A stretch of 64,000 nucleotides of DNA from Oscillospiraceae bacterium (GCA_015069205.1 SVIZ01000009.1:1-64000), one strand, 5' to 3'; shown: positions 28,797 to 39,671, counted from the stretch's first letter. The notes: generated from the letters alone by a model not told the origin. Numbers and translations are program-made.

Positions 28797-30407
28797 TTAA
28801 GCCTCTGTCGTCGGTGCGGTGGGTGCCTGAGGTGCAGCAGGTGCTTCCGGAGCGGCCGGAGCAGCCGGAGCTGTTGTGGCAGGAGCGCCGCTTACTGTCT
28901 CAATTGCATCGCCTGTGGATACGTTCAGTGTCTGAAGTCCATCAAGGCCTGATACTGTGATGTTCTTGTTGACCTTTGCATCGTAGGTGTTAGCCTTCAT
29001 GATCTCTCTGATGTCGATGCCGGTTGTTTCCTTTACGGACTCAATTGTCTGTGCAAGGACCGAAGGAACATAAGAGCCCATTGAGCCTACGCCTGTGTCG
29101 CCGCCATTGCCTGAATCGATAATTGTTACCTTGTCGATCGTAGACAGAGGCTTTGCGATTTCTGCTGCCATTTCAGGAAGTGCCTTAACGATCATTTCCA
29201 TCATGGCTGCCTGGCCGTACTTCTTCATAGCTTCAGCCTTCTTCTCGAGAGCTTCAGCTTCTGCTAAACCCTTTGCAGCGATTGCTGCAGCTTCAGCTTC
29301 ACCGACCTTGCGGATACCTTCAGCTTCCTGCTGCTTAGCAAAGAGGTCTGCCTCAGCCTGAACCTTGCGAGCTTCTGCTGCCTTCTCGAGTTCGAACTTC
29401 TCAGCTTCTGCGTTTCTCTGTCTCTCATAGAGAGCAGCGTCTGCAGCCTGCTGCTTTGCGAACTTCTCAGCTTCTGCCTTCTTCTTGACTTCAGCGTCGA
29501 GAGCCTGCTCTTTAACTTCAGCTTCCTTTCTCTTGAGGTCGACTTCCTTCTCCTGACGAGCGATGTCGGCATTGGTCTTTGTGACCTCGATTGTCTTACG
29601 CTGATTCTCTTTCTGAATCTCGTAAGCTGCGTCAGCTTCAGCCTGCTTTGTGTCCTCAATCGTCTTGAGTTCTGCTCTCTTGATGGAGAGTTCATTCTGC
29701 TTTACTGCGATCTCTGTATCAGCTGCGACCTTAGCATCGTTTGCTTCCTTCTGAGCCTGAGCCTGAGCGATTGCTACGTCTCTGTCAGCCTGAGCCTTTG
29801 CGATGGAAGCATCCTTCTGGATCTTAGCCATGTTGTCCTGACCCAACGCATTGATGAGGTCCTTCTCATCTGTTACGTGCTGTACGTTGCAGGAGATGAT
29901 CTCGATACCGAGACGCTTCATGTCTTCCTGAGCTTTCTGCTGAACCTCGTCACCGAACTTCTTTCTGTCGTTGCAGAGGTCCTTCAGTGTGATCGTACCG
30001 ATGATCTCTCTCATGTTACCCTGGAGGGAGTCAACGAGGGAATCGCTGATCTGCTGCTCTTTCATGTTGAGGAAGTTCTTCATGGCGATCTTAACGCCTT
30101 CACCTTCGCTCATTACTCTTACCTTTGCAACTGCGTCGATGTTAACACCGATGAAGTCTGCTGTAGGTACGTAACCGTCTGTCTTGATATCAATTGAGAT
30201 CTGCTTTACGAGGAGCTCGTCTTTTCTCTCGAAGAAGGGCATCTTGAGTCCTGCTCTACCGATCAGGATCTTAGGGTTCTTGCGAAGACCTGAGATGATA
30301 TAAGCTTTATCCGGCGGTGCCTTTACATAGCTGCAGATTATGATGATGATTACCACGATGGCAATAATAATTGCTGCAACGATAGGTCCTGTTAAAAATT
30401 CTGGCAT
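28797..30407 (-). CDS. Flotillin/SPFH-domain membrane protein
   Basis: Start at MPEFLTGPIVAAIII; N-terminal TM, SPFH domain, long coiled coil EAEKFELEKAAEARKVQAEAD, Ala/Pro tail. Confidence 0.9.
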   Translation of the reverse strand: MPEFLTGPIVAAIIIAIVVIIIIICSYVKAPPDKAYIISGLRKNPKILIGRAGLKMPFFERKDELLVKQISIDIKTDGYVPTADFIGVNIDAVAKVRVMSEGEGVKIAMKNFLNMKEQQISDSLVDSLQGNMREIIGTITLKDLCNDRKKFGDEVQQKAQEDMKRLGIEIISCNVQHVTDEKDLINALGQDNMAKIQKDASIAKAQADRDVAIAQAQAQKEANDAKVAADTEIAVKQNELSIKRAELKTIEDTKQAEADAAYEIQKENQRKTIEVTKTNADIARQEKEVDLKRKEAEVKEQALDAEVKKKAEAEKFAKQQAADAALYERQRNAEAEKFELEKAAEARKVQAEADLFAKQQEAEGIRKVGEAEAAAIAAKGLAEAEALEKKAEAMKKYGQAAMMEMIVKALPEMAAEIAKPLSTIDKVTIIDSGNGGDTGVGSMGSYVPSVLAQTIESVKETTGIDIREIMKANTYDAKVNKNITVSGLDGLQTLNVSTGDAIETVSGAPATTAPAAPAAPEAPAAPQAPTAPTTEA

Positions 30408-30669
30408 TTTCCTAATCCTCCTATTTCTTAAAAAACCCCACACCGTGTTGACCGCGGTACGGGGACGCCATATGTTTATAAAGATATTTTACAATATGGG
30501 TACCCCCGGTCAAGAAAAATCGTATTCCGCAAAATCCGATTTGTATATTTGAATAATTTGGAATATCCCCTTTTATGCGGGTTTAATATTTTTCCACAAT
30601 TTCGCACATCGAAAACGGCTCAAACGCAACTATAGGTAGAATCAGAGGGTTTTCGAAGGGCAATAAAAA

Positions 30670-30689
30670 CGCCCTCTAAAACGAGGGCG
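30670..30689 (-). terminator. Terminator of hemolysin III gene
   Basis: CGCCCTC-taaaa-CGAGGGCG with T-run on the minus strand. Confidence 0.75.
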
Positions 30690-30715
30690 CAACTGTTACT
30701 TAATAAGTATTTATA

Positions 30716-31540
30716 TTAACCAAAGAAGTATACGAATCCCAAAACGTGGAGCACGAGTCCTGCGAGGATGAAGAAGTGCCATACCATGTGGGAGAACTTG
30801 AATCTTCTCTTTGAAGGAGCGAAGAAGATACCTACCGTATAAACGATCGCACCGGAGATAAGGAGCCAGAAGCAAAGGTGTGATACGTTGTTGTAGAACT
30901 CGATGATCCTGAAGATGATAGCCCATCCCATTACCGCATAGATGAAGTATGTGAATCCCTTGCCGACCTTTGTGTGATAAGCAAGCGCGGTAACGAGTAC
31001 GCCGGCGATCGCCATAAGAGCTTCAAGAGCCCAGAGTACCGAACCGGAAATGGGACCTAAAACATTTATGCAGATAGGTGTGTAAGCACCGAGAATTGCG
31101 AAGTAAGCTACGCTTCTGTTTACCTTGTTCATGATCCTCTTGTGAGGTGTACCGTGCTTCATGAGGTGGTAAACCGTGGACATGAGCAGAGCGAGGATCA
31201 GGGTGATGAAGAAAGCAGAGATGCCGATGACCGACATAACTACGTGAGCCTGTGTCACGCCTGCTTCAGAAGAAGTGCTGATATAAGTATTGATTGCAGC
31301 GAAAGGAAGAAGTCCAAGGAGATAAAGTGCGGGAACGCCGGCTGTAAGTGAGTTGCCGACTTCTTCGCCGAATGTCTCGTATGTCTTGTGGAGACCTCTC
31401 TGGACTGCGCGCTTGGAGCTCTCAAACCATGTAAGATCCTTCAGACCTTCCTCGAGAGGGTCTTCACCTGTCGTAGCGGCATGCTTCTTGTCATCGCTGC
31501 CAGCCAGCATGGTTTTCCAGTATCTTTTATTTTTTGCCAT
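30716..31540 (-). CDS. Hemolysin III / PAQR family membrane protein
   Basis: 274 aa, 7-TM; STVYHLMKHG..., SHMVWHFFILAGLVLH conserved His motifs. Confidence 0.88.
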   Translation of the reverse strand: MAKNKRYWKTMLAGSDDKKHAATTGEDPLEEGLKDLTWFESSKRAVQRGLHKTYETFGEEVGNSLTAGVPALYLLGLLPFAAINTYISTSSEAGVTQAHVVMSVIGISAFFITLILALLMSTVYHLMKHGTPHKRIMNKVNRSVAYFAILGAYTPICINVLGPISGSVLWALEALMAIAGVLVTALAYHTKVGKGFTYFIYAVMGWAIIFRIIEFYNNVSHLCFWLLISGAIVYTVGIFFAPSKRRFKFSHMVWHFFILAGLVLHVLGFVYFFG

Positions 31541-31636
31541 CGATTTGAATCTCCGTCCTATTATTCAACCGATATATTTTACAAGGTGAGCGGTATGTTT
31601 TCAACCACCGGAGCTTGTCCCTGTAAGAAAACGGAA

Positions 31637-32689
31637 TTACTCCTCTTTATCCCCTGTTTCTGATGAAGGAGATCCAAGAGGAATTGCCTCATCGGATTTC
31701 GGAGCGGGAGCTCCCAAAGGAATAGCTTCGTTTGCCTTCGGTTTGGGTGCGCCCATAGGGATGGCCTCGTCTGACTTGGGCTTCGGAGCGCCCATGGGAA
31801 TGACTTCTTCAGTCTTAACTTCCTTCTTGGGGCCCGGTTTCAGAGCCCCGACCTTTTTTTGCTCGGGTGCGGCGACACCGACGTGAACGGGTCTTACCGG
31901 CGCCCTGACACCGGCACGCTTTGTTGAGTGGCCTTCCTTCATGGCAGGCTTTTCTTCCTTTTCTGAAGGAGGCATATCTATTACGTCGTCGCCGGGCTTT
32001 TCGACGGGCTGGTTCTTACGCGTGATATCGGCAGGTGTCTGTGCAGTAACGGGTGCGCTGATGACGGTACCAAGTACTTCCGGCTTCTCGGGTGCTTCAG
32101 GCGCCTTTGAAGGTGCGGGTGCAGCCTGGTCGGGAGTCATGGGGTTGAGCTGCTCGGAAAGATATGCTCTTCTGTAGAAGCGCAGGATCCTGAAGACGAC
32201 GGGCCAGACGATAGCAACAGGCAGGAACCAGTAAACGACTGAAGATGCGGCATTGTTGCCGATGAGTGGTGAAAGTGCTGCGAAAGGTGCCTGCATTACG
32301 GCATAGATGGCTCTTAAGCAGAGGGCTCCGAGGATGTGGCCCATGCTTGCGCCATCGCCCACGATGAGCTCGGGTGCGGGATAGAACCACAGAGGGAAAT
32401 ATGCGAGAAGGCCGTATGCGGCAAGACCCCAGTTGATCCATTCCTTCTTCTTGAATGCTGCGAAAAACGGCAGGAAGAAAAGGAAGAACAATGTGTAGAG
32501 CACGCTCATGAGGCGCTCGAACGTGGTGAAGTCTCTGGGGATTATCTGGTTCCAGGTGAAATAGAGCGGCTTAAAACATACGAAAGTCAACGCTCCCGCG
32601 ATAAGGCCCAAGAATACACATGTGAAGTAGTCTCTTCTCATATATCCCCTTACATAAAAAAGATCGGCTGTCCTGAAACCCAAAAACAA
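31637..32689 (-). CDS. Membrane protein with Pro/Lys-rich C-terminus and 13-aa tandem repeats
   Basis: 350 aa; ~5 hydrophobic segments then IPMGAPKPKSDEA-type repeats x4. Confidence 0.75.
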   Translation of the reverse strand: MFLGFRTADLFYVRGYMRRDYFTCVFLGLIAGALTFVCFKPLYFTWNQIIPRDFTTFERLMSVLYTLFFLFFLPFFAAFKKKEWINWGLAAYGLLAYFPLWFYPAPELIVGDGASMGHILGALCLRAIYAVMQAPFAALSPLIGNNAASSVVYWFLPVAIVWPVVFRILRFYRRAYLSEQLNPMTPDQAAPAPSKAPEAPEKPEVLGTVISAPVTAQTPADITRKNQPVEKPGDDVIDMPPSEKEEKPAMKEGHSTKRAGVRAPVRPVHVGVAAPEQKKVGALKPGPKKEVKTEEVIPMGAPKPKSDEAIPMGAPKPKANEAIPLGAPAPKSDEAIPLGSPSSETGDKEE

Positions 32690-32749
32690 CCAACCCTATT
32701 TTAATACAAAAGATAGGTAATATAAAATGCCTGAAGCTGAGACCGTTTT

Positions 32750-33706
32750 TTACTCAGGATCCGAATATGTTCTCCTGATGATATTGAATCTGGGTCTGTT
32801 TTTTGTCTCCATATAAATCTTTCCGACATATTCTCCAACTACACCGATGCTTATCAGTTGTATTCCTCCGAGGAAACAGACAATACAAGTGCTGCTGGCC
32901 CAACCTTCAACAGTATTTCCGGTAAAATACGCTACAAACGACCAAACAACACCTATGAAACATAAAAACGTAATAAACATTCCGAAAGTTATGATTATTC
33001 TAAGCGGTTTTATGCTAAGACTTGTTATTCCGTCCATGGCGAGATTTATCATCTTTCCTAACGGATAATGCGTTTTCCCTGCAACTCTTTCTGTTCTGGA
33101 ATAGTAAACTGATGAGCTCTTGTAGCCTAACAAAGGAATTAATCCTCTTAAATACATATTGACTTCGTGATAGTTCATCAATTCTTTAACAACAACATTT
33201 GACATAAGTCTGTAGTCTGCATGATTATAGACAACCTTTGAACCCATCCAGGCCAGAAATCTATAAAAGAACTGTGCAGAATGTCTTTTAAAGAAAGAAT
33301 CTTTCTTTCTGTCTTTTCTGACGCCGTAAACAATTTCACTACCATTTTGATATTCCTTGATCATCTCATCAACGGCATTGATATCGTCTTGTCCGTCACA
33401 GTCCATAGATATAGTAATGTCGCATTTGTCAACTGTCTCAGAAAGACCTGCAAGCAGTGCATTTTGGTGACCATAGTTACGCGCAAGAGAAATGCCTATT
33501 ACGCATGAGTTCTTCTCAGACTGCTCCCTTATAATTCCCCATGTATTATCCGTACTCCCGTCATTAACAAATAAAACTTTGCTATCTTCACTTATGGTTC
33601 CGTTTACGGTCAAAGAATTTATCTTATCGGTAAAAAGACCAACCGTTAATGGAAGTACGCTTTCTTCGTTATAGCAAGGTACTACAATATATAAGCAAGG
33701 TTTCAT
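32750..33706 (-). CDS. Family 2 glycosyltransferase with C-terminal TM helices (GtrB/DPM1-like)
   Basis: YIVVPCYNEESVLPLTV, NDGSTDNTWGII, SMDCDGQDD, GEYVGKIYMETKNRPRF. Confidence 0.92.
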   Translation of the reverse strand: MKPCLYIVVPCYNEESVLPLTVGLFTDKINSLTVNGTISEDSKVLFVNDGSTDNTWGIIREQSEKNSCVIGISLARNYGHQNALLAGLSETVDKCDITISMDCDGQDDINAVDEMIKEYQNGSEIVYGVRKDRKKDSFFKRHSAQFFYRFLAWMGSKVVYNHADYRLMSNVVVKELMNYHEVNMYLRGLIPLLGYKSSSVYYSRTERVAGKTHYPLGKMINLAMDGITSLSIKPLRIIITFGMFITFLCFIGVVWSFVAYFTGNTVEGWASSTCIVCFLGGIQLISIGVVGEYVGKIYMETKNRPRFNIIRRTYSDPE

Positions 33707-33837
33707 TCCGGGGTTACCTCTTTGGCTTTATGCATTTAACTCATCTCCTATTGCCAATGAACAACATATTAATGTTAACACAAAAAACTGACACAGACTT
33801 TATGATCAAATCGATTTGTACTAAAAGCTTGTAAAGC

Positions 33838-33869
33838 AAAAATACGGGAAATTACCTTCCCGTATTTTT
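33838..33869 (-). terminator. Strong hairpin terminator downstream of GH3
   Basis: AAAAATACGGGAA-attacc-TTCCCGTATTTTT perfect 13-bp arms. Confidence 0.85.
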
Positions 33870-33921
33870 AGCAATCGCTTTACTGAATAAATCAAATTTG
33901 CCAGCTGGTCTATTATTCCGG

Positions 33922-36723
33922 TCATCCCTCCGGTTCGTCGAGTGATCTCAGGTACTTAACCTTGAGTGAAGTGATCGTTACGCCGCCTGATGCAAAGTGC
34001 GCGCGGAATACGCAGTTCTTGGCATACATCATGCATTCGCAGCTCTTTGTGACAGGCTCGCCGTTCGTGCCGTTCCAGGTGATTACTGCACAAGGAATGC
34101 TCGTGATGTAGACCGTCATGGGGATCTGCGCAAGCTCGCCTAAGTTGGAATAACCTGTGAATTCAAGACCGTAGTAACCCTGTCTCTCGCATGTGATTCC
34201 GAAAACGAAATCCTTGCCTCTTGATGTCTTTGTCTTGCACTCGATCGTGACCTCGTCGTCCATGGAATAGAAGACATCCGTATCGACTTCAACGTCATCG
34301 TCCTTGAAGGGGCTGTCGATGTGGTTGATAACTACTTCCTTGCCTTCGACTCTGTCCATTGCGGGAGTGTTCATGGCGAAGTTCAGGATGTTGATCGCAT
34401 TTCTCTGAAGCTCGGCGCGTGTGATGAGAGAGCCGTCGCCTTCGGTAAGTTCCTTATATGTGTCAGTCTCTAACAGGTTCTCCTTTTCGACGCTGGTGCA
34501 AACCATGTAGACGTCGTTCTGGGATCTTGCCATTGCGGAATGGTCTTCGAGAGAATACTTCTCGGCGATCGTAACTTCCTTGTTGATATATGCCCACCAG
34601 TCGGTCATGACGAGGCCCTTAAAGCCCCACTGCTCGCGGAGGATCATGGTGTTCTGGTCGTAGATGCATGCACTGTAGACATCGTTGATGCGGTTGTAGG
34701 AGGTCATTAAGCATCTGCATCCGCCTTCTTTGATGGCGATCTCGAAAGCAGGGAGATAGATCTCGCGGAGCGCACGTGATGAAACTCTTGAGCTCATCTC
34801 ACGTCTGTTTGTCTCACGGTTGTTGGCGCATAAGTGCTTGATTACGGGTGTGACGCCTGACTTCTCGAGAGCCTTTACCTGGGCAACTGCCATGAGGCCA
34901 GTAAGGAGCGGATCTTCGGAGAAATACTCGAAGTTACGGCCGTTCAGCGGATGTCTGTGAATATTGATTCCGGGGCCTAAGAGAGCGTCGATCTTATTCG
35001 AGAGCATCTCGATGCCGAGGTAAGAATACAGTTCTTCAACGAGATCGACGTTAAATGTTGAAGCAAGGCATGTTCCGTTAGGAAGAGAGAATGCCTTCTT
35101 GCCGGAGTCGAGTCTCATGCCTGAAGGACCATCCGTGCAGCAGAGCGTGGGAACTCCCATTGCCTTGAGCTCTTTGGTGACACCTCCGAATGCGGCTGCG
35201 GTACCGATGGTAACCTTGGGGCTTCCCATTCCCTCACCTCTGATGATGAGTGAGAGATCCTCGTCTGTGAGCTGGGCAACGAACTCGTCCATCGTATTCT
35301 TGCCGTGCTTAACGTCAGCGAGCTTGATGCCCTTGTCGCCCGTCTGGGGGATCTCGGGTCTTACGCGCTCAAGGCGTGATTCGAGATAGTTAACTGTCGC
35401 AAGAGGTACGTCTTCTTCGCCCTTGCTGTATGTGCCGTCACCATTAGGGATGGCTGTAAGACGCTTAAATGCCTTTGTGGGTGCGAGCGCAGTGCCGAGT
35501 TCTTCGAGAAGTCTGTTATCGGAAAGATCGAAGGATCCTACCGGAGAAGCGGAGATGAAATCGCTTCCTAGGAAAAACTCATATGTGCCCTTCTCAAGAA
35601 CGTAACCTGTCGTGCCGAAGCCCGTTCTGCAGTCGTCATCGAAAGATGCGAATCTTCTGACGGGTGCAGTGATCGTAACGCGCTCTTCTTCACCTGCGGG
35701 AATGTTGCCTGTCTTTGTAAAGCCGATCAATACTCTTGAAGGCTTTGAGAGAGCTCCGTCAGGCGCCTTGCAGTAAACCATTACGGCCTTTTTGCCGGGA
35801 ACGCTGCCGGTGTTCTTTATGGTAACGCTTACGGTTACGACGTCATCTTCGAACTTGAATTCCGGATCATTCAAATCGAATTCGGTATATGAGAGTCCTG
35901 CACCGAACGGATAGAGGACAACGTCATTTGCGAATGTCGAGAAATATCTGTAACCGACGAAAATATCGTCGTGATAAATGTCTTCTTTAAGGTCCTTGCA
36001 GAAGTATGCGTCAGAAGCGTAATCCTCAAGAGATCTGGCGATCGTATCAGGAAGGCATCCGGAAGGATTTACCTTGCCTGACATGACTCTTGCAACGCTG
36101 ATGCCGCCGATCATGCCGGCCTGCCAGATATAGAGCACGCCCTTGATGTTGTACTTGGTTACGAATGACATGTCGATGATGTTGCCGACGTTCAGAAGAA
36201 CGATGGTCTTGTCGAATGCCTTTGTGACGTTTTCGAGCATGCCTTCTTCACTGTCGCTGAGGAAATAAGCACCCTTCTCTGCAGAGTTGTCTCTGTCCTC
36301 ACCTGCTGTTCTTGCGATGATGATGACCGCAATGTCGTTGCGGGATGCAAGAGTTCCTGCGAGTTCTTCTGATACAGGCATCTCGGCTTGTGACCATGCC
36401 TCCTTGCCCCAGCCGAGACCTGCATCGATGGGATTTTCTTCGTCCCATTTGTCATATATGTCCATGAGCTCGGCATCAAGCGTGATGTCCGGGCAGTCAT
36501 TGAGACCTTCTCTGATGTCACTTACGTGACTAACATTTACCATACCGCCGGAGCCTGTTCCGGACTTGTAGTAGTGTGTCTGCATCCTTCCGAAAAGAGC
36601 AATACGTGAGCCTTTTTTCAAGGGAAGGACATTGTCTTTGTTCTCGAGCATGACGATGCCTTCTGCGGCCGTCTTGATCGCTGCTTCGGTATATTCATTC
36701 CAGTTAAGGGTTATCTCATTCAT
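33922..36723 (-). CDS. Glycoside hydrolase family 3 (beta-glucosidase), domain order permuted
   Basis: Start at MNEITLNWNEYTE; N-terminal GH3_C-like (AAEGIVMLENKDNVLPL) and Fn3-like before the TIM barrel (KHLCANNRETNRREMSSRVSSRALREIYLPAFE ... GLVMTDWW). Confidence 0.9.
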   Translation of the reverse strand: MNEITLNWNEYTEAAIKTAAEGIVMLENKDNVLPLKKGSRIALFGRMQTHYYKSGTGSGGMVNVSHVSDIREGLNDCPDITLDAELMDIYDKWDEENPIDAGLGWGKEAWSQAEMPVSEELAGTLASRNDIAVIIIARTAGEDRDNSAEKGAYFLSDSEEGMLENVTKAFDKTIVLLNVGNIIDMSFVTKYNIKGVLYIWQAGMIGGISVARVMSGKVNPSGCLPDTIARSLEDYASDAYFCKDLKEDIYHDDIFVGYRYFSTFANDVVLYPFGAGLSYTEFDLNDPEFKFEDDVVTVSVTIKNTGSVPGKKAVMVYCKAPDGALSKPSRVLIGFTKTGNIPAGEEERVTITAPVRRFASFDDDCRTGFGTTGYVLEKGTYEFFLGSDFISASPVGSFDLSDNRLLEELGTALAPTKAFKRLTAIPNGDGTYSKGEEDVPLATVNYLESRLERVRPEIPQTGDKGIKLADVKHGKNTMDEFVAQLTDEDLSLIIRGEGMGSPKVTIGTAAAFGGVTKELKAMGVPTLCCTDGPSGMRLDSGKKAFSLPNGTCLASTFNVDLVEELYSYLGIEMLSNKIDALLGPGINIHRHPLNGRNFEYFSEDPLLTGLMAVAQVKALEKSGVTPVIKHLCANNRETNRREMSSRVSSRALREIYLPAFEIAIKEGGCRCLMTSYNRINDVYSACIYDQNTMILREQWGFKGLVMTDWWAYINKEVTIAEKYSLEDHSAMARSQNDVYMVCTSVEKENLLETDTYKELTEGDGSLITRAELQRNAINILNFAMNTPAMDRVEGKEVVINHIDSPFKDDDVEVDTDVFYSMDDEVTIECKTKTSRGKDFVFGITCERQGYYGLEFTGYSNLGELAQIPMTVYITSIPCAVITWNGTNGEPVTKSCECMMYAKNCVFRAHFASGGVTITSLKVKYLRSLDEPEG

Positions 36724-36994
36724 TGAAAAAATCCTCCGGTATTTTTGATTCTTTGTGATGCCGTTTTCGCGGGTTGTAAAGACTATACAATATTTCGCAA
36801 ACACCCGATTTTATTTTACTTGCATTTATTTTGTTTTTCTTGCTATCAGGTGCTTTTTAATGTAAACAAGCCGTTAACTTTGGGTAAAAGCAGCGGTTAT
36901 ATTTCAGATATCGATAAAAATGACAAAGTTTCTGATATTAAATATAAAATTGCAGTCTTATAATGTGCAGAATTCAAAGAACAGGAAGTATTAC

Positions 36995-38413
36995 ATGGCA
37001 CCTAAAAGAACTGATACCGACATGACGAAGGGCTCCCCCTTTGCGATCATATTAAAGTTCACGATGACACTGCTTATCGGCAACATCGCCCAGCAGCTCT
37101 ATAACATCGTGGATACCATCATCGTCGGAAGATATGTTAATCCGCAGGCGCTTGCAGCCGTCGGATCTACTGGTACCATCGTTTTCCTCATCATCGGAAC
37201 TTCAAACGGAATGGTCACGGGCTTCTCCGTTGTCACGAGCCAGAAGTACGGCGCCCTGGACAGCAAGGGCGTAAAAGCTTCAGTAACCAACGGATTCTAT
37301 CTCAGTATGATCGTTGCCGCCGTTCTTACCACGGTAAGCCTTGCGGTAATGCATCCGCTGCTCGTGCTGATGAATACACCGGCCGATATTCTCGAATACG
37401 CGTATTCTTACATCACGACGATCTGCTGCGGCATCGTTTTCACGGTCATGTACAATCTCTGCTCATCCTTGATGAGGGCCATCGGCAACAGCAAGATGCC
37501 TTTGATCTTCCTTCTGTGTTCTGCTGTAACAAACGTCTGCTTAGACCTTTTGTTCATCATAAAGTTCGGTCTCGGCACACGCGGCGCAGCCCTTGCAACC
37601 ATTATCTCACAGGCACTCGCGGTAATCCCGTGCGTCATCTACATATATGCGAAAATGCCAACCTTAAGGCCCGATAAGTCCGACTGGAAGATTGACCGCA
37701 GGATCATAAAGCAGCAACTCCGCCTCGGCATCCCGATGGCGATCCAGTACAGCATTACCGCATCCGGAACCATGATCATGCAGAGCGCGTTCAACACCTT
37801 TGATTCCATCGCTGTAGGAGCCATCACCGCTGCAAGCAAGTTCCAGGGAATAATCACTCAGGGCATGTTCACGGTCGGCCAGACAATGGCTGCTTTCGTA
37901 GGCCAGAATTACGGTGCACACGACATGAAGAGGATCAGGAAAGGCGTAAGCAGCGCATTGAAGATCTTCATCGTTTATTCGATCGCTGCGGCAGTCCTGG
38001 CCATCGTTGCGCTTCCGCACGTTCTCTGGATATTTTTCGATTCCGATGTGGATGTATCACTCTACATCCCGTGGGCAAGAACATACATCATGGAGTGCGC
38101 CGTCTGCTACTTCTTCCTCTCTGCGATCTTCATTTACAGGAACACGATCCAGTCCGTTGGATATGCAGGCATTGCGACTGTATTGGGCTTTGTCGAGCTC
38201 GGCGCAAGAATGATCACGTCCTTTTATTCGATCCACGTACATAACTACAACATCGCCGTTGCCTCCGATCCGTTCGCATGGGTCACGGCAGGAATCGCAG
38301 GCATGGTGATCACTTATGTCATCTTCAAAAAGATCGAGCGCCGCTGGAAATCAGAAAGCCCTGCCGCGGCTCTGGGGCAAATACCCGTCAGTGCCAGGAG
38401 CAAGGCTTCTTAA
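36995..38413 (+). CDS. MATE family efflux transporter
   Basis: Start at MAPKRTDTDMTKGSPF; TKGSP, QQLYNIVDTIIVGRYV, 12 TM. Confidence 0.93.
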   Translation: MAPKRTDTDMTKGSPFAIILKFTMTLLIGNIAQQLYNIVDTIIVGRYVNPQALAAVGSTGTIVFLIIGTSNGMVTGFSVVTSQKYGALDSKGVKASVTNGFYLSMIVAAVLTTVSLAVMHPLLVLMNTPADILEYAYSYITTICCGIVFTVMYNLCSSLMRAIGNSKMPLIFLLCSAVTNVCLDLLFIIKFGLGTRGAALATIISQALAVIPCVIYIYAKMPTLRPDKSDWKIDRRIIKQQLRLGIPMAIQYSITASGTMIMQSAFNTFDSIAVGAITAASKFQGIITQGMFTVGQTMAAFVGQNYGAHDMKRIRKGVSSALKIFIVYSIAAAVLAIVALPHVLWIFFDSDVDVSLYIPWARTYIMECAVCYFFLSAIFIYRNTIQSVGYAGIATVLGFVELGARMITSFYSIHVHNYNIAVASDPFAWVTAGIAGMVITYVIFKKIERRWKSESPAAALGQIPVSARSKAS

Positions 38414-38438
38414 AGCAGTTTCTTAATTTATTAAAGTA

Positions 38439-39536
38439 TCAGGTCTCGTCTTCGGGAGCTTCCGTCTCAGCGGTCTCTTCTGTCTCAGTGACAGTGCCTG
38501 TGATCACTGTATCCACGGGAACTGTTTCAGCTGTATTGACCACGTCGAACTCCCAGCCGTAGATCGTTCCGGACTGCATGTCATAAATAAAGAATACATA
38601 AAAACCAGTCGGGATATTCTCTTCTTGAGTATACGTGAGATGGATCTCTGTAGGGTATCTGTCAATGATCTTTTCTGATGTGAAAAGAGGAGTCCACTCG
38701 GGCGAAGTTTCCTCGGCAACACGGTATTTATACTGCCAGACGTACTGGCTTGCATTCTCGTCAAGCTCGATTACGAACTCTAATGTGTTTGTATCCGTGT
38801 AGGTCTCAGTGACAGGATCCCAGCCGGGTCCGGTCATGTAGCTGTCTGAGATAGTGTCGAAAATATTATCCATGAACTCGAGCTCGGGAAGATCGTAATC
38901 GTAGACATCAACAAGGTCCAGACCGTTCGCAAGAAGATAATGTCCGTCATCATCTTTTGTGAATTCAAGCGTTACATCAAGATCGACCGTGTCTTCAACT
39001 TCGGCAAGGAGCATATTGAAGTCGGCAGCACCTAAAAACTTATCTCTCTGATCGAGAACGCTGCTGAAATCCTTATAGGAGAATGTAACATTGACCGTGC
39101 ACTCCTTAGCCCAGAGATTGGACTTGAAGCTGGATTTGTCGATCTCACATGTGGTCGTGGCAGCGATAATGTTCTTTACACGGAGCATTTCACTCGGACT
39201 CTTTCTTATGTAAGTGTCACTGTAGTCGATCTCGTCAACTTCTTCGACAACGGGCATAACAGACCTGATCTCATAAGGTGTATATGTGCAGAGCTCGCAA
39301 AAACCGTCATAATCGCATTCGGCAAGGGCCGTGGCGATCTTATCGATGCAGCTATATACTCTGTCCTCGGCAATCTTATTGTTGCCGTCGTCATCATCTT
39401 CCGGTTCTTCGTCAGCAGCTTCTGCTGATTTTCTGCTTTTCGCGGTAGTCTCATCGGAATTTGCGGCTTGAGAACAGGAAGCCAACGTCATCAGGTTGGC
39501 AAGAATAAGTACAGCAGCGATAACCTTTTTACTCAT
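38439..39536 (-). CDS. Hypothetical lipoprotein
   Basis: 365 aa; lipobox ASCS; acidic linker; no recognised domain. Confidence 0.75.
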   Translation of the reverse strand: MSKKVIAAVLILANLMTLASCSQAANSDETTAKSRKSAEAADEEPEDDDDGNNKIAEDRVYSCIDKIATALAECDYDGFCELCTYTPYEIRSVMPVVEEVDEIDYSDTYIRKSPSEMLRVKNIIAATTTCEIDKSSFKSNLWAKECTVNVTFSYKDFSSVLDQRDKFLGAADFNMLLAEVEDTVDLDVTLEFTKDDDGHYLLANGLDLVDVYDYDLPELEFMDNIFDTISDSYMTGPGWDPVTETYTDTNTLEFVIELDENASQYVWQYKYRVAEETSPEWTPLFTSEKIIDRYPTEIHLTYTQEENIPTGFYVFFIYDMQSGTIYGWEFDVVNTAETVPVDTVITGTVTETEETAETEAPEDET

Positions 39537-39612
39537 CTAATTTGTTCCTCCGGCATCCGTTATTATATATCAATACAATTTAAACATCGAAAATGTTGCA
39601 CCCTGATAAAAA

Positions 39613-39640
39613 ACCGCCCCCGGGAATCCCCAAGAGCGGT
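39613..39640 (-). terminator. Terminator of fba
   Basis: ACCGC(C)CC...(G)AGCGGT hairpin with T-run on minus strand. Confidence 0.7.
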
Positions 39641-39671
39641 CAAATAAGTTACTTTATCAGTTAAGTCAGGA

